Positions 38,437-49,195 of a stretch of 64,000 nucleotides of DNA are shown here, piece by piece; within the stretch, counting starts at the first letter, position 1; each line of letters begins with the position of its first letter. Source of the stretch: Acanthococcus lagerstroemiae (Eukaryota; Arthropoda; Insecta; Hemiptera; Eriococcidae); assembly GCA_031841125.1 (NCBI GenBank), contig CM063108.1:71520344-71584343 (forward strand), read 5' to 3'. The translations under genes were made by a program, and so were the position numbers. A model generated the notes under the pieces. The model was not told the origin of the DNA. It did not search any database and saw only the letters and a program-made list of their open reading frames with translations.

Positions 38437-39544
38437 AAGGTAGAAAGGCGGGATTGGGAATGGAGAAGAGAAGGAGGAGGACGAGAAGAAGAAGATGCAA
38501 CATTGTTGGAAAGTGTACGAGTATATTAAAATGAAATAGAGGAGACAGGATGACCTCCATTGGTCATGACAACTGAAACGAATTTCCCATGTGCCCCGGT
38601 AATCCTTGATTCGCTGGATCACCGACCTGATCTCCCGATATGCTGATCGTAATACGCTCCTCATGACCGCCTCTTTTCGTCGGTCTCATATTTCTATGTA
38701 CATGCTCGTAGGTACCTCTAGGCGTGCGTGCGTGCGTATGTACGTTATCGGCAACCAATAAGTGCACGACCTTTTGCGAGTTCACGAACTTTCAACTTGG
38801 TTAATTAATCGCCGAGTACTTAGGCGCGTAATACGTACACACGTACGATGTGCGGTTAAAACCGTATGTACTCGTACACGTACTCGTATATTCGTAGCAG
38901 CAGCCGCACACTTCGGGTACCTGTACCTACACGTACATCGAAAGAGCTTCGAAGATTGCGCAAGATATTCGCGCGAATCGCGCTGCTGCATTCATGCATT
39001 TGTGCATCGGCAGGGGCGTGCAAGCAAGCGTGCAAACGAGTGAGTGTGAGTACCTTCCTTCGCACGTAACGGTCAATGGAGGCGACGGGCATAGATAGCG
39101 TCCACTGAGGACTGACGTCGATTATCGAACGGAACTTGACCTCTCCTCAGACTTCTTTCACGAGCCGGCGCCGGGCCACGGTATTTTAAGAAACCTGCCC
39201 GGCACGGTGTCGAGTTTTCTCACGGCGATAATTTGTACGTAGCTAAATACGAGTACTAGCCTCTCTCTCCGTGTTGAGCGTACGTACATACGTCACTGTC
39301 ACCAATTTTACGGAGAACTAAATTCTAAATAATAAATGAGAAAAACCAGATTGTATATAGTTCACTGACTTTGTCTAGGCTCTATTTCTCTGTTTCTTTC
39401 GCACGTATCGAGTTATATCTGGTTACAGCGTGCTTGTGGTTCTCGTTCAGTAAGGGCAAGTAACATTGAATTTCTTAATTAGATTTTCGAGTACAAATGG
39501 CGAGACAGTTGTCAATTTCCGGATGAACGTTGCTGAAATTTTCA

Positions 39545-40236
39545 GGCTGGCATTTTGGGCTCAGTATTAGCGAACACAAAACTAATGTTTATACGAACAA
39601 GGAATCGAAGTTGCACCTAGGTGGAGTAGAAATTACTTCGGACAAATACTAGCTATGCGAAAGAAATTCGACTCGGAAATAAAAGTAAGAATCAATAACG
39701 CATGGAAGAGTTTCTGGAGACAGAAGCAGGTTTTCAGGTCCAACTTGAGGATCAAAAACAAAATCAAAATTCTAGATAGCTGCGTTATGTCGTCACTAAT
39801 CTATGGTGTACAAACGTGGGCGATTACAAAAAAGCAAATCAATAAAATTCAATCGACACAAAACAAAATTTTACGTTACATTCTGGGAATGAAAACTATA
39901 GATAAAGTCAGAAACGAGGAATTGTTCAGAAGGGCAGGCACAAATACGGTAACTTATATAGAATAAAAATGTCAAAGTTGAAGTTTGCGGGTCATATAGC
40001 GAGAGAACAGTGGGGAAAATGGCACAGGCTGGTAAACGAGTGGACGCCGTATGGGAATAAGAGAAAGAAAGGTAGACCGCAGGTAAGATGGAGAAAGGGT
40101 GGGTGGACTCTGGATGAGGGCAGCCCAGAATAGAAAAGTCTGGGAAAATATTGGGGAGGCTTATGCCCGCAGTTGGGCGTGTTGATACGACTACGTACAC
40201 CGTATTTGTACAACAAGGCTGTATAATAATAATAAT
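39545..40236 (+). mobile_element. RTE-like retrotransposon, 3' fragment
   Basis: Coding fragments after the RT active site: SEHKTN (about 39568), then AWKSFWRQKQVFRSNLRIK (39700-39760) and VQTWAITKKQINKIQ with RYILGMKTIDKVRNEELF (39810-39935). A frame change leads to KFAGHIAREQWGKW and KGRPQVRWRKGW (to about 40105). It ends in an ATA/TAA repeat at about 40220-40236. The layout matches the 3' end of the copy at 30881-33296, although the two have diverged. The RT catalytic core and 5' part are missing, so it is 5'-truncated. Confidence 0.75.
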
Positions 40237-41168
40237 TTTTATAAAATGGCAGCACGATGAATAACAGGGGCGAATTGGGACATAGAAAAGCTAACGGGGA
40301 AATAATATTGTATCGACCCAACTTTTCACTTTCATCACCTCTCCCAGAGTCTCATTTTACTCTCCTCTATTTCCAGCTATTAGATCGGCGGTCCAAAACT
40401 CTCAAATGTGGGTAATTCTAAAACATCCGTAGTTTGCATCGATTTAATTTACCTACAGGTCTTGAAGTTTGTATCTAATTGATTGGTTAGGAAGTTGAGG
40501 GAAGGGACATACATGTTCGTGGTTGAAAAAAAAAAAGAGGGAGATAATGCACTATGAAACCATTAAAAAGTAAGTCCTTTAACGTATTCAGTATTCGAGG
40601 TAGGTGCTGGTAATTAAAATATATACATTTTGTTTTTAGAATTATCTACAGTTCTTGAAGTGGGCACCAATATTATTTGGAAGCAGCATGCTTTTGTTGG
40701 AACGTTTCCGGGATTCAGCTACCGAAGCAAAAGTCTGTCTGAAACATTCTAACTATTTAGTTACGATAGAACCGCATGATGGACTGAAGTCCTGTAATCA
40801 GGAATTTTCCATCCTAAAAAAGGAGGGTAAAGGAATTTTGCAGCGAAGACCAACTGGCAAAACCGAGGGTAATGTCTTCATTTGCATCCCCTTAAAATAC
40901 AGCCCGGGAGAAATAAAAAGACTTAACTAATTAAAAAAAAAAAATATATATATATATATAAATAGAAAACTAACCAGCTATCAAAATTAGAGTTCTTATA
41001 AATTTGAAATCGCAACGTTTAAGGCCGAAACGTGTAAGACCGAAACATTTGTATAATACAACAGAACTACGCGGCGGCTATCAAAATTAGATTTCGTATC
41101 AATTAAATTCCAGAAAAACATTTGAGTACGTAAGTCGCCTCACGCTTCTTATGCTGAACTTAAATTGA
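40237..41168. other. Intergenic stretch with one unassigned frame
   Basis: An open frame of 91 codons (40655-40930, first codon TTG) ends in CIPLKYSPGEIKRLN and is followed by an A tract and (TA)n (40931-40962). Upstream TTTTTAG at about 40640 could be a splice acceptor. I do not recognise the protein and no neighbouring exon was found. Confidence 0.3.
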
Positions 41169-41450
41169 GAAAACTCGTGAATGACTCGACCGATTATCAT
41201 CAAACTTTTACCTGCACAACTTCGAGTAATTTTCTATAATCTACCAAAATTTGGAATCAAATGATTCAATAGTTCCTGAGATTTTCGTGCCACAAATTTT
41301 GTCCTTAAGGAAAACTCACGAACGGCTCGACCGATTGCCTTCAAACTCTTTACTGCATAATTTCAAGTATTGCCCCATAATATATCAAAATTTGGAATCA
41401 ATTGATCCAATAGTTTTTGAGATTTTCGTGCCACAAAATTAGTGTGTACA
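41169..41450 (+). repeat. Two-unit tandem repeat, 141-bp period
   Basis: Units at 41169-41309 and 41310-41450 share GAAAACTC, CTCGACCGATT, AAAATTTGGAATCAA and GAGATTTTCGTGCCACAAA at the same offsets. This is a diverged tandem duplication, placed directly upstream of the truncated LINE at 41466. Confidence 0.75.
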
Positions 41451-41465
41451 TATATACGTATATAA

Positions 41466-42310
41466 GGAGATTCCTGTCCGAACTAAAAGTCGAATCTAAG
41501 CAAATACTGCTGTCAGTTTTCAACAAAATCTGGAAGGAAGGCTCTTTTTCATCTCTCTGGTCATCTGCTATAGTTATTACGTTATTAAAACAAGGTAAGA
41601 ACAAATTTGAAACCACGTCCTATCGTCTGATAGCACTCACGAGTATCCCATGCAAAGTTTTGGAAAAAATTATTGCGAACAGACTTTCAAGCTATCTGGA
41701 AAACTCAAACTTTTTTACCTCAGTCCAATGCGGCTTTCGTCGACAGCGATCAACTCAAGATCATGTATTAAACCTGACCGCGGACATTCATTCGACCTTT
41801 TCCTGCAAGAAAAATTTATACACAATATTTTTTGACATCCAAAAAGCGTACGATCGAACCTGGAGGTATTATATTTTACAGCAGCTTGTGTCCGCGGGAA
41901 TCAAGGGCAGGTCAACAACGTTTGTCAAGAACTACCTCTCAAATCGTACGACCCAAGTTAGGATAAACAGAACCCTATCGCAAAAAATAACTATCGAAAA
42001 CGGAGTCTCGCAAGGTGGCGTTATGAGCATCATATGCTTTTTGCTAGCGATAACGATTCCAAAACCGATCAAGTGTAGACTGTTCGCGGATGATTTAAAT
42101 ATTTCATTATCAACCAACAACACAATCATTGCAGAAACACTACTCCAGGCTACTCTTCACAACCTTCAAACCTGGAGTGATACAGTAGGGCTGCAGTTTT
42201 CACCAGACAAATGCAAGTGCATGCTATTCACGCGGAAAAGGAATTTCAAATACCCAGATTTGTATTTACATAACGTAAAACTACCTTTGGCACCAAACAC
42301 ACATTTCTAG
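41466..42310 (+). pseudogene. Non-LTR reverse transcriptase domain
   Basis: A single long frame gives most of an RT domain. Visible blocks are SYRLIALTSIPCKVLEKII (about 41625), FRRQRSTQDHVL (about 41735), FFDIQKAYDRTW with the first catalytic aspartate (about 41830), the GVSQGGVMS loop (about 42005) and the LFADDLN active site (about 42080). This is a nearly intact catalytic core. The segment between the GVSQGG loop and FADD is shortened compared with relatives, and a frameshift near 42300 breaks the link to the next part. The element lacks any upstream ORF1 or endonuclease. Confidence 0.85.
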
Positions 42311-42339
42311 GAGTCACCTCTTCGGTCCCAAGATTACTT

Positions 42340-43182
42340 GGTCAGAACATCTAAAGGACGTCAAATGCAGAGCTCTCAAAAACCTTATTCCTCTTAAAAT
42401 GATTAGAAATAGACATTTCGGCCCCACACATTCCAAGATGCTAAATCTATACAGATCACTGGTTCGCTCCGTCTTCGATTATGGCTCTATAGCCTATTCT
42501 ACGGCCTCCCCTACCATGCTGAAAATCCTGGACTCCGTGCACAATTCAGGGATACGTCTATCGTTCGGTGCGTTTCCAACGAGCCCCATCACAACAATGC
42601 AGTTCCTCTGTGCCGAACCACCTCTCTCAATTCGTCGAGCCTATATCACTCTCGCATATCGCGCAAAAATTAAACCACAAAAAACCACATCAATTATCCA
42701 GTTTACTATTCTACCACTCATAACACCATGGAGCAGTTTGCTGATGAATGGATACAGAAAATTGCACTACACACATCAACTTCAAAACCGCAAAAATCTA
42801 CGAGTTCTGGACGCGAACAATAACTGAAACAGAACAACGCCCACTACATCGCATGAAAACCGACCACCACAGCTGGCTACAAAAGCTTTCCGAAGTATGT
42901 GATCATCACCGAAACACAACCACAGCTATTTTTCGCATTTACATAGGCCATACCGCCCTCAAGCATTGTCACCTGCTGTCGTCAGAGGAACCTGCACAAT
43001 GCGACGTCTGCCCGTTTCATCCAGCCCTTACTCTACAGCACGTACTATTCCACTGCACAAAATACAACATCCATCGAAATACGTTTCTCAACAACGTCAC
43101 ACCATCATCATATCTATGTTTAAGACACGCCAAATCTTTACTCAATTTTCTGTCCGCCTCAAATCTGATACATAAGCTGTAA
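42340..43182 (+). pseudogene. LINE C-terminal region with CxxC-H-C motif
   Basis: Two frames continue the polypeptide. The first (about 42340-42760) holds FGPKITWSEHLKDVK, LYRSLVRSVFDYGSIAYS and PLSIRRAYITLAYRAKIK, the thumb and connection typical of I/Jockey/R1 elements. The second (to 43182) has CDVCPFHPALTLQHVLFHC, the C-terminal zinc-binding-like motif. The RNase H domain that would lie between in I-clade elements is absent, except possibly for a trace ADEWIQKIA at about 42734 in another frame. Hence a large internal deletion is likely. Confidence 0.75.
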
Positions 43183-43278
43183 TGTAAATAGTATTAAAAC
43201 TTAAAAGTATTAAGAATGTACGTAGCCGAAAGGCAATAAGTTACATTAAATAAACAAAAAAAAACACAAAAAAAAACC

Positions 43279-45399
43279 CTGAAATTCAACCACTATTACA
43301 GTCGTGTTCTAAACACTCTGAAACGTAAAAAAAAACACTGCCCCGGCCCCCATTTTGACAACTGTGACGAGTGTAATACCTCCCTTTTCTCCGAAAAGTC
43401 GGTAAAAAAAAAAAACATCCAGAAAAGCTACAAAAATACGCGTGGAGTCATCATCTGATGACGTTCATTTACCTACCGCTAAGTCTTTCTTTTCAGAAGT
43501 GTCAACTGACTCAGAAACTGAAAAAAAAAAATGCAGGACATATCCGGGCTGTCAAAATCTAGTCAAGTTGTACTCGTAATATTGTACATCTATTTCTCGG
43601 AGCAGAATCCATAAAAGAGAGAGAGATACTTCGTGGAAAATTTGAGGAACATCGTGGTTGGAGAAGAATCTTTCCTTGATAATCTCGAAAGTTTCCATTA
43701 TAGACTTTGAAATCGAATCCTGTGAATTGGCTATCTCTAAAATAAGTTTATTCTACACCGATCTCAACATTTTTTCATTCGGCAAATTTTACAATTTGTA
43801 GCTGGAATTAATTAGAACCTCCTCTTTGGATTTCAACACATTCCTACTGTCTCTCAGTTTTCTATCCGTCTGTCAATATCAGTGGTTTTGGAATGTTTTT
43901 GAGTGTATAGGAAGGAGGAGCAGAATTGCACATTTCCGAAAAGTGTTCAGAATATATCAGTCTTTTTCACGCTTTAAATCCATTTCTTGCAGTTTTTTGA
44001 AAGAAGTAGGCAGAGGTTTGGAGAGGATTTATAAGCCCCCTCTTCTGGCGCCACTGTACATCATATCACCTCGAGACCTTCTTCATCTCCGGAAAGAAAG
44101 CTGCGTCGAGCGCTCTCATTTACGAATCATTTATTTTTCAAATTTCGGAGTCCAGCAGTCCCTTAAACGAGCGCGCGGGTGTGCAAAATTTCCGATTTGT
44201 CGACGAATACCATATTAAACCATCTTGAGTCTCGCCCACCAAGGAGACTTCGCTATAGTTTATCATCGAATAAATGCGACCGTGTTAAAATATTTCGGGC
44301 TTCACAAAGTAAATCACCATCATCATCGTTTAGAAAATTCCTGCACGCTATAATATAAATATTTAAAAGTCCGTTCCACTCTGTATTTTTAAAATCATTG
44401 TATTGAACTTGCTTTTACTAAGCAGAGAACGAGATCTATTCTTTTGCAGCCTGAAAATACAACGAGCTATAAAAATGTTTCTTCCACTCGGCAATGAAAC
44501 TCGGAAATTTTTTTCGAGGCAGTTGAAAATATGGGTCTTCTTAAGCCTTTGTTTGACGCGCGAGTCATCCTTCTATTTTCATAACCTACAACTACCAGTT
44601 TTGTACAGAAAAGAATCCATAGCTTAAATTACGAACGCTTTCATTTCCAATTTCAGGTAATTTATTACTCTAACCGTCTCAGTTTATGTGTCTAGCGATT
44701 TCACTAATTTTGCAAAAGTGTCGAGATGCAAGTTTTATGCCTTCCGAACTCGTTGAAACTTTAAAACAAATCGAGCAATTACATTAACACAAACTATAAA
44801 GTACCTGTTAACAAGACAAAAAAAAAATTGAAACGTGATGAACTAACATCATATGAGTCAGTAGCATATGAACTAGTTGCAAATAAGCAAGGAGCAAGTC
44901 AACAATTAGGTACTGAACAAGTGCAGGATGAAACCTTACTACGTGATGCACAGAGAGTTTGTAAACGTAGATCAGAACGCCAGAAACAGAACTCTACATA
45001 TCACAAGAAGCATCGAGGAGAAATACTACAACAGAGACTCCAAATTTAGCATAACGAGAAGAACTAAGGAAATGTCGGCGTGAACAGTTAAAAAATGGCC
45101 TACAATATTGTACGTGTCAGTTGTGGTAGATTATTTTTCAATTGATCTACAGCAGTGCTAAGTTACGAAGTTATACTTCCGATGTTCTTAAAACTACATG
45201 CCCGTTAACAAGTTTTGATAGTATTGGAAAAAATCTTAGTTATACCTGTTCAAACTGAGTACTTTTTTCTAGTATAAATAATGATTCTTTTTGTTCAGAA
45301 TTTTCTGAAATTTTTTGAACTGTATTTTTAAAGGAATATTTTGATTTATTCGAAGTATGAATAGTCCTGTACTAATCACTCAATCCGAAGCGAAAAGAT
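43279..45399. other. Intergenic stretch
   Basis: A 34-bp sequence at 43375-43408 recurs exactly at 51182-51215. A charged open frame at 44828-45049 (73 codons, TTG start, preceded by an A tract) has DAQRVCKRRSERQKQN and HRGEILQQRLQI. It resembles the basic N-terminal segments of some transposon proteins, but I cannot assign it. The frame at 43826-44218 has no recognisable domain. Confidence 0.35.
43375..43408 (+). repeat. 34-bp exact repeat, copy 1
   Basis: Begins AATACCTCCCTTTTCTCCG and ends GTCGGTAAAAA; identical to 51182-51215. It lies about 100 bp beyond the poly(A) tail of the LINE. Confidence 0.8.
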
Positions 45400-46850
45400 T
45401 CGACGTCCAAGAGTCACGATTCAAATGCTCATTCCCAATCCAGTCACATGACAAGCGTCGCCGCCGTGATCACTCGATCTTCCACGTACATCTGTTTCGC
45501 TCGCTTCCTCGCTGCCTACCTCTGCGTCCTCGCCACTTTCGTTTGAAAATGTACAAACGTACACGCGGTCAATAAACCGTCCGCCTGTCCGTCCGTCCGC
45601 TGCGTCGTAATGGCAATCCGCAACCGACGGAATGAGCGCAGCGTCGGCGTCGGCGTTGCGTCGCGTCGCGAGCTGGACACGATCGGCGGCAATCGATGTC
45701 GATCTCGATCTCGATCTGGATCTCGTTTCCGTATAATCGACTCGTATTCGTACACTCGTTCTCGTGTATAGTACTTTTGCCCAACCCTGTATACAATTAA
45801 GACAGAAGGACCCATCAGCCATCAGCCATCAGCGGTCGGGTCAACCACCGGCCCAGGACTACATGTGAAGATATTGTCCGAGAGTGAAAGTACATTCTCG
45901 ACGGTTGTTATAGCTTTCTGGCAGCGCCGATGAACGGGCGGGACCAAGTCATTGACCTCGGTTCTTATTTAGTCTGCTACCTCTTCTTCAAATTGAGGGT
46001 AATAGTTATATAAGTACGTTTTACAAGAGGATAAACTTTTCGCGCGCGTCGCTGTCAAAGGTCGCAACGAACGGCGCCTGATTTGATTTTAGTCGCATTT
46101 TACGAGTAAGTCCACATGCACAATACGCAATGAGGCGCAATGTCGAAATCGATACGGGGTTTCGTCTTTACGACTGCAAAAGAAGAGCGTGAAAATGAGA
46201 CGCGTCCGCGGCAGTAACTGACGGCGATGGCCCCATGATTTGGATGGGATTTGGAGGCTCTCGATAGGGACCGGGTCACACTGTGAGCGAAATAATACTC
46301 GCGAATCTTGCGACTCGTTTTGCCGGATGCGATGAGGCAGAATATCTTTCGAAATCCAGAACAGAATCGCGAACGGATGTACTCGTATACATCGGAATGG
46401 CAATGCCGGTCCACGCATAATATTTACGAGAGCGCCATTTTAAATTTACGATGACCCATTCCGACTTTTCGACTACCTACGATATAATAACCTATAGGCC
46501 GAATGAAAAATAGAAGAAAAAAAATAATAAATAAATAAATACCATCAGAATTTTCAGTTTGATGATTTATAATATAAAATACACGAACAGTTTCTCGTCG
46601 CGCGGATATTTATGTGTAAACGACCCTTTCGAATAGCTGCGAGACGCTGTTTCCCTTGCCCGGCATTTGAGTTCCCGATCTACAGATGAATCGTTTCACC
46701 TGATTTCCATCTTTTTTCTTCTTTTTCTTCTTCACCTTTTTTTTCTCCTCGTTTATCATTAGCATCAACGCCTCATTTCCGTTGTTGTCTTTCTGGGTAT
46801 ACTGACGGCGCGGCGCGGCGTCCTGCTCCGCTCGTCCGCTATACATAATA
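45400..46850. promoter_or_regulatory. Second CpG-rich block
   Basis: GC- and CpG-rich compared with both flanks. It contains a GATCTC/GATCTG hexamer repeat (about 45697-45725) and TGCGTCGCGTCGCG words. Open frames run on the minus strand (45421-45822, 46089-46418) without any domain; the first is rich in Arg/Ser because of the repeat. It could be a promoter or 5' exon, on composition alone. Confidence 0.3.
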
Positions 46851-46921
46851 TCGTTTCTTAAATCGGATATCGGTTGAAAATCTTCCCGCGTCTAGATCGT
46901 AAATTATCCGATTCGAACAGG

Positions 46922-46938
46922 TATACCCGGTGTCCCAG
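46922..46938 (+). repeat. Transposon-end-like motif TATACCCGGTGTCCCAG
   Basis: Close to the motif on the minus strand at 11592-11608. No partner end was found. Confidence 0.35.
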
Positions 46939-47125
46939 GTTTGACCTGCAGCATGCGCCTAGTTTCTTCTAGCCTAATTCGTTGCACGTATCCCACGGCG
47001 CGTCCCACGGTTTCCGCTTCTCATTCTTAGTCCAATCGGTACAGCCCAAAAAAGGTATCAATTTGGGCAAAATTCACGCGAAGCTGATTTTTGGCAAAAA
47101 TGTTTAGGTAGCCACTCTGACGAAG

Positions 47126-47566
47126 TAGTGATACCCGATTAATCAATTGAAATCGATTTTGACACAGCCCGCAAAATAATCGGTTAATCGAATTTTAGCA
47201 AAAAAAAAATATTTTTTTAATCATCGCGTGTTTAAGTATTCTCTTATTTTATTGGTTGAGGAGAAAAATGAGAATACAGAATCGCAGTCTTCAGACAGTG
47301 CTCGAACCTGGAGTTGCAGTACTAGGCATGGGTCTAGTATCTAGGAGTACCAGAGCGCAGTGCGCTACTAGCGCTACGGTGACTTGAGTGAGAACTAAAA
47401 ATAGGTTTCGCGGAAAACCGTTTGAGTCCGCCATCTATAAGTTGACTTATTTCGTCTTTTATTTTATATTTTCAATTTTTCATTACAGCAACATACTAAA
47501 ATAATCGATTAAAAATCGATTTCGTCATGATGAATAAATCGGATAATCGATTTTTGGGCATCACTA
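47126..47566. mobile_element. hAT-type MITE, 441 bp
   Basis: Terminal inverted repeats TAGTGATACCC / TAGTGATGCCC (10 of 11 matching), followed on both sides by ATCGATT-rich sequence. The flanks are TGACGAAG (47118-47125) and TGAAGAAG (47567-47574), an 8-bp duplication with one mismatch. There is no coding capacity. TAGTGATGCCCA-type ends are known from hAT elements. Confidence 0.7.
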
Positions 47567-47574
47567 TGAAGAAG

Positions 47575-48710
47575 AGAAATAATCCCCGCCCACCGATGCA
47601 GGTTTCCAGTGTCAAACGGAGAGAAACGTCCAAAATCTGATTTTCGGGTCATAACTCGCTACCTATCGACTTCATAAAAAAAGTCTCAAACAATATTCAC
47701 TGCGTATCCGGTTCTCTGTTCTAGAACCCTACGAAGCAGAGTTGAAAACAACACTTTACATTACCGTACAGTAACAACAGGCCCTATGAGACAAGGTGTA
47801 GAATAGTGTGAATAGAAAGGGGGCAAATTACCCCCGGACTCGTCTCTGTTCATCGGTACCAACCGATCACTGAAAATTCTTTTCGCCCTTTTACACCCAT
47901 CCCTCACATACAGCACATTAAAAATTTTTTTCCTTGTTTTTTTGATGTTATTGGTCTGAAAAGGATTTCTGAAAGGAATTTTCGGACCTTTCATTTGTGC
48001 GAACGACGCAATTGAGGTACGGTCTAGAAATATTTCAAATCTGCCGAATTCATTTTTGATATTGTTTTGATCCTTGTGGCTCTATAGGAGAAAAAGGTAA
48101 ATGAACATGCAATGGAATACAATATGGATATCGATTCGAAGGTTTTCATAGACCCCAAAATTGACTTCGACATCAATTGGCCGAAATTTCTAAACTGTGA
48201 CATTTATAGCCGAGGTGGGGCTCAAAACTGGAAAATCTAACCAGCACAATACAAAAACAAACTTACATTAAATCATCGTCACAATCTTCGACAGCTTTGG
48301 CCTGGTACCGTGGTGAGAATTTCTTTATTTTTTTCTCGAATTTTTCTTCCGTAAGATTTTAATACAATACAGAAAATTTCTTCTTGCAAAGTTTCGGCCC
48401 GATTGAATGAAAGGAACAGTTGCCACCGACCCTTTCTTCTTCTTACGGAAAAACACGGAGTGTTGGCATTTTTAATTAGAAAAAAATTTTTTTTTGCACC
48501 TTCATTGTGTTTAAAGTTTGGTCTCATAAATTTCAATAGGCTATACCATGTTGATGAAGTATAAAACAGTTGACTCTAATAATTAGACCAATGACAGCGA
48601 GATGCGGCTTCAAGAGGGACAATACAGAACGAAGACTTAAAGTTTTAGGATTAGGGTTGATTTATAGCTGAATACGATATTGAAGGTAGTTTTTATATTC
48701 CACCCTTCAG
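47575..48710. other. Intergenic stretch
   Basis: No recognisable gene. The frames at 47761-47994 and 48279-48536 (both minus) carry no domain. A CTTCTTCTTA-containing segment near 48430-48490 resembles one near 54890-54920. Confidence 0.35.
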
Positions 48711-49010
48711 GGTGCCACCAAGGGGGTTGACACGGAATATTGTTCATTTATTTGAGAAGATACTTTAGTCACAGATATTACTAAAGTTACTAAACTCGAC
48801 TCTGGAAATAATTTGTAGATCCGACTATCAAGTGCCACCACAAAGGGGTCAATACCATATAATTAATTTTCTGAGAGGGTATTCTATTTACTACTTAACA
48901 ATCTCAAAAAATTGATTATCATCTGGTTTTTACCATTCTGGTGGCACCAGATTTGTTCGATCCTATAATGATTCTCGGAATTTTAATGATCTTCAAAACT
49001 GGTGGCACCA
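48711..49010. repeat. Cluster of four GTGCCACCA boxes in inverted pairs
   Basis: GTGCCACCA occurs at 48712-48720 and 48832-48840 (direct, 120 bp apart, each followed by a GGGGT word). Its complement TGGTGGCAC occurs at 48939-48947 and 49000-49008 (61 bp apart). The 120-bp spacing and the matching downstream GGGGT suggest a diverged duplication with an inverted arm. Confidence 0.55.
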
Positions 49011-49195
49011 TCTTGAAAATATGAACACTTTTGCTACTAGCCCCATTTAGTGGCATTTTGGGGAGGGAGTGGACGTGCAAATTTATGTCCAAAATTTAAT
49101 TTTCAGCAATCTCAATAACCTATAAAACAAGCTCTACATTGAAATCTATTACTTTGGTCCCTCTTAATCCGCTTTTAGGGCCAACCTATTTTTTA

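Larger units (their letters stand above)
37560..39260. promoter_or_regulatory. CpG-rich block, possible promoter/5' exon region
   Basis: About 1.7 kb is clearly richer in G, C and CpG than its surroundings, with GCG-triplet runs (38234-38268), a (GACA)n tract (38413-38436) and dense CGTACG-type words (38720-39060). A perfect 9-bp inverted repeat lies inside. Many open frames exist on both strands but none has a domain and several are low-complexity (polyalanine, proline). I read it as a possible promoter or untranslated first exon of an unidentified gene; composition is the only evidence. Confidence 0.35.
41466..43278 (+). mobile_element. 5'-truncated Jockey/I-like LINE with poly(A) tail
   Basis: Begins inside the reverse transcriptase and ends in an A-rich tail (43253-43278) after TTACATTAAATAAAC. 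The coding order is RT (41466-42300), RT thumb/connection (42340-42700), and a C-terminal cysteine-histidine region (42830-43180). No target site duplication was found by eye. The 5' truncation and A-rich tail are typical of target-primed reverse transcription. Confidence 0.85.

Noticed and set aside
45421..45822. 133-codon minus-strand frame starting MADG
   Set aside because: Arg/Ser repeats come from the GATCTC hexamer repeat, and a transposon-end-like motif crosses its start.
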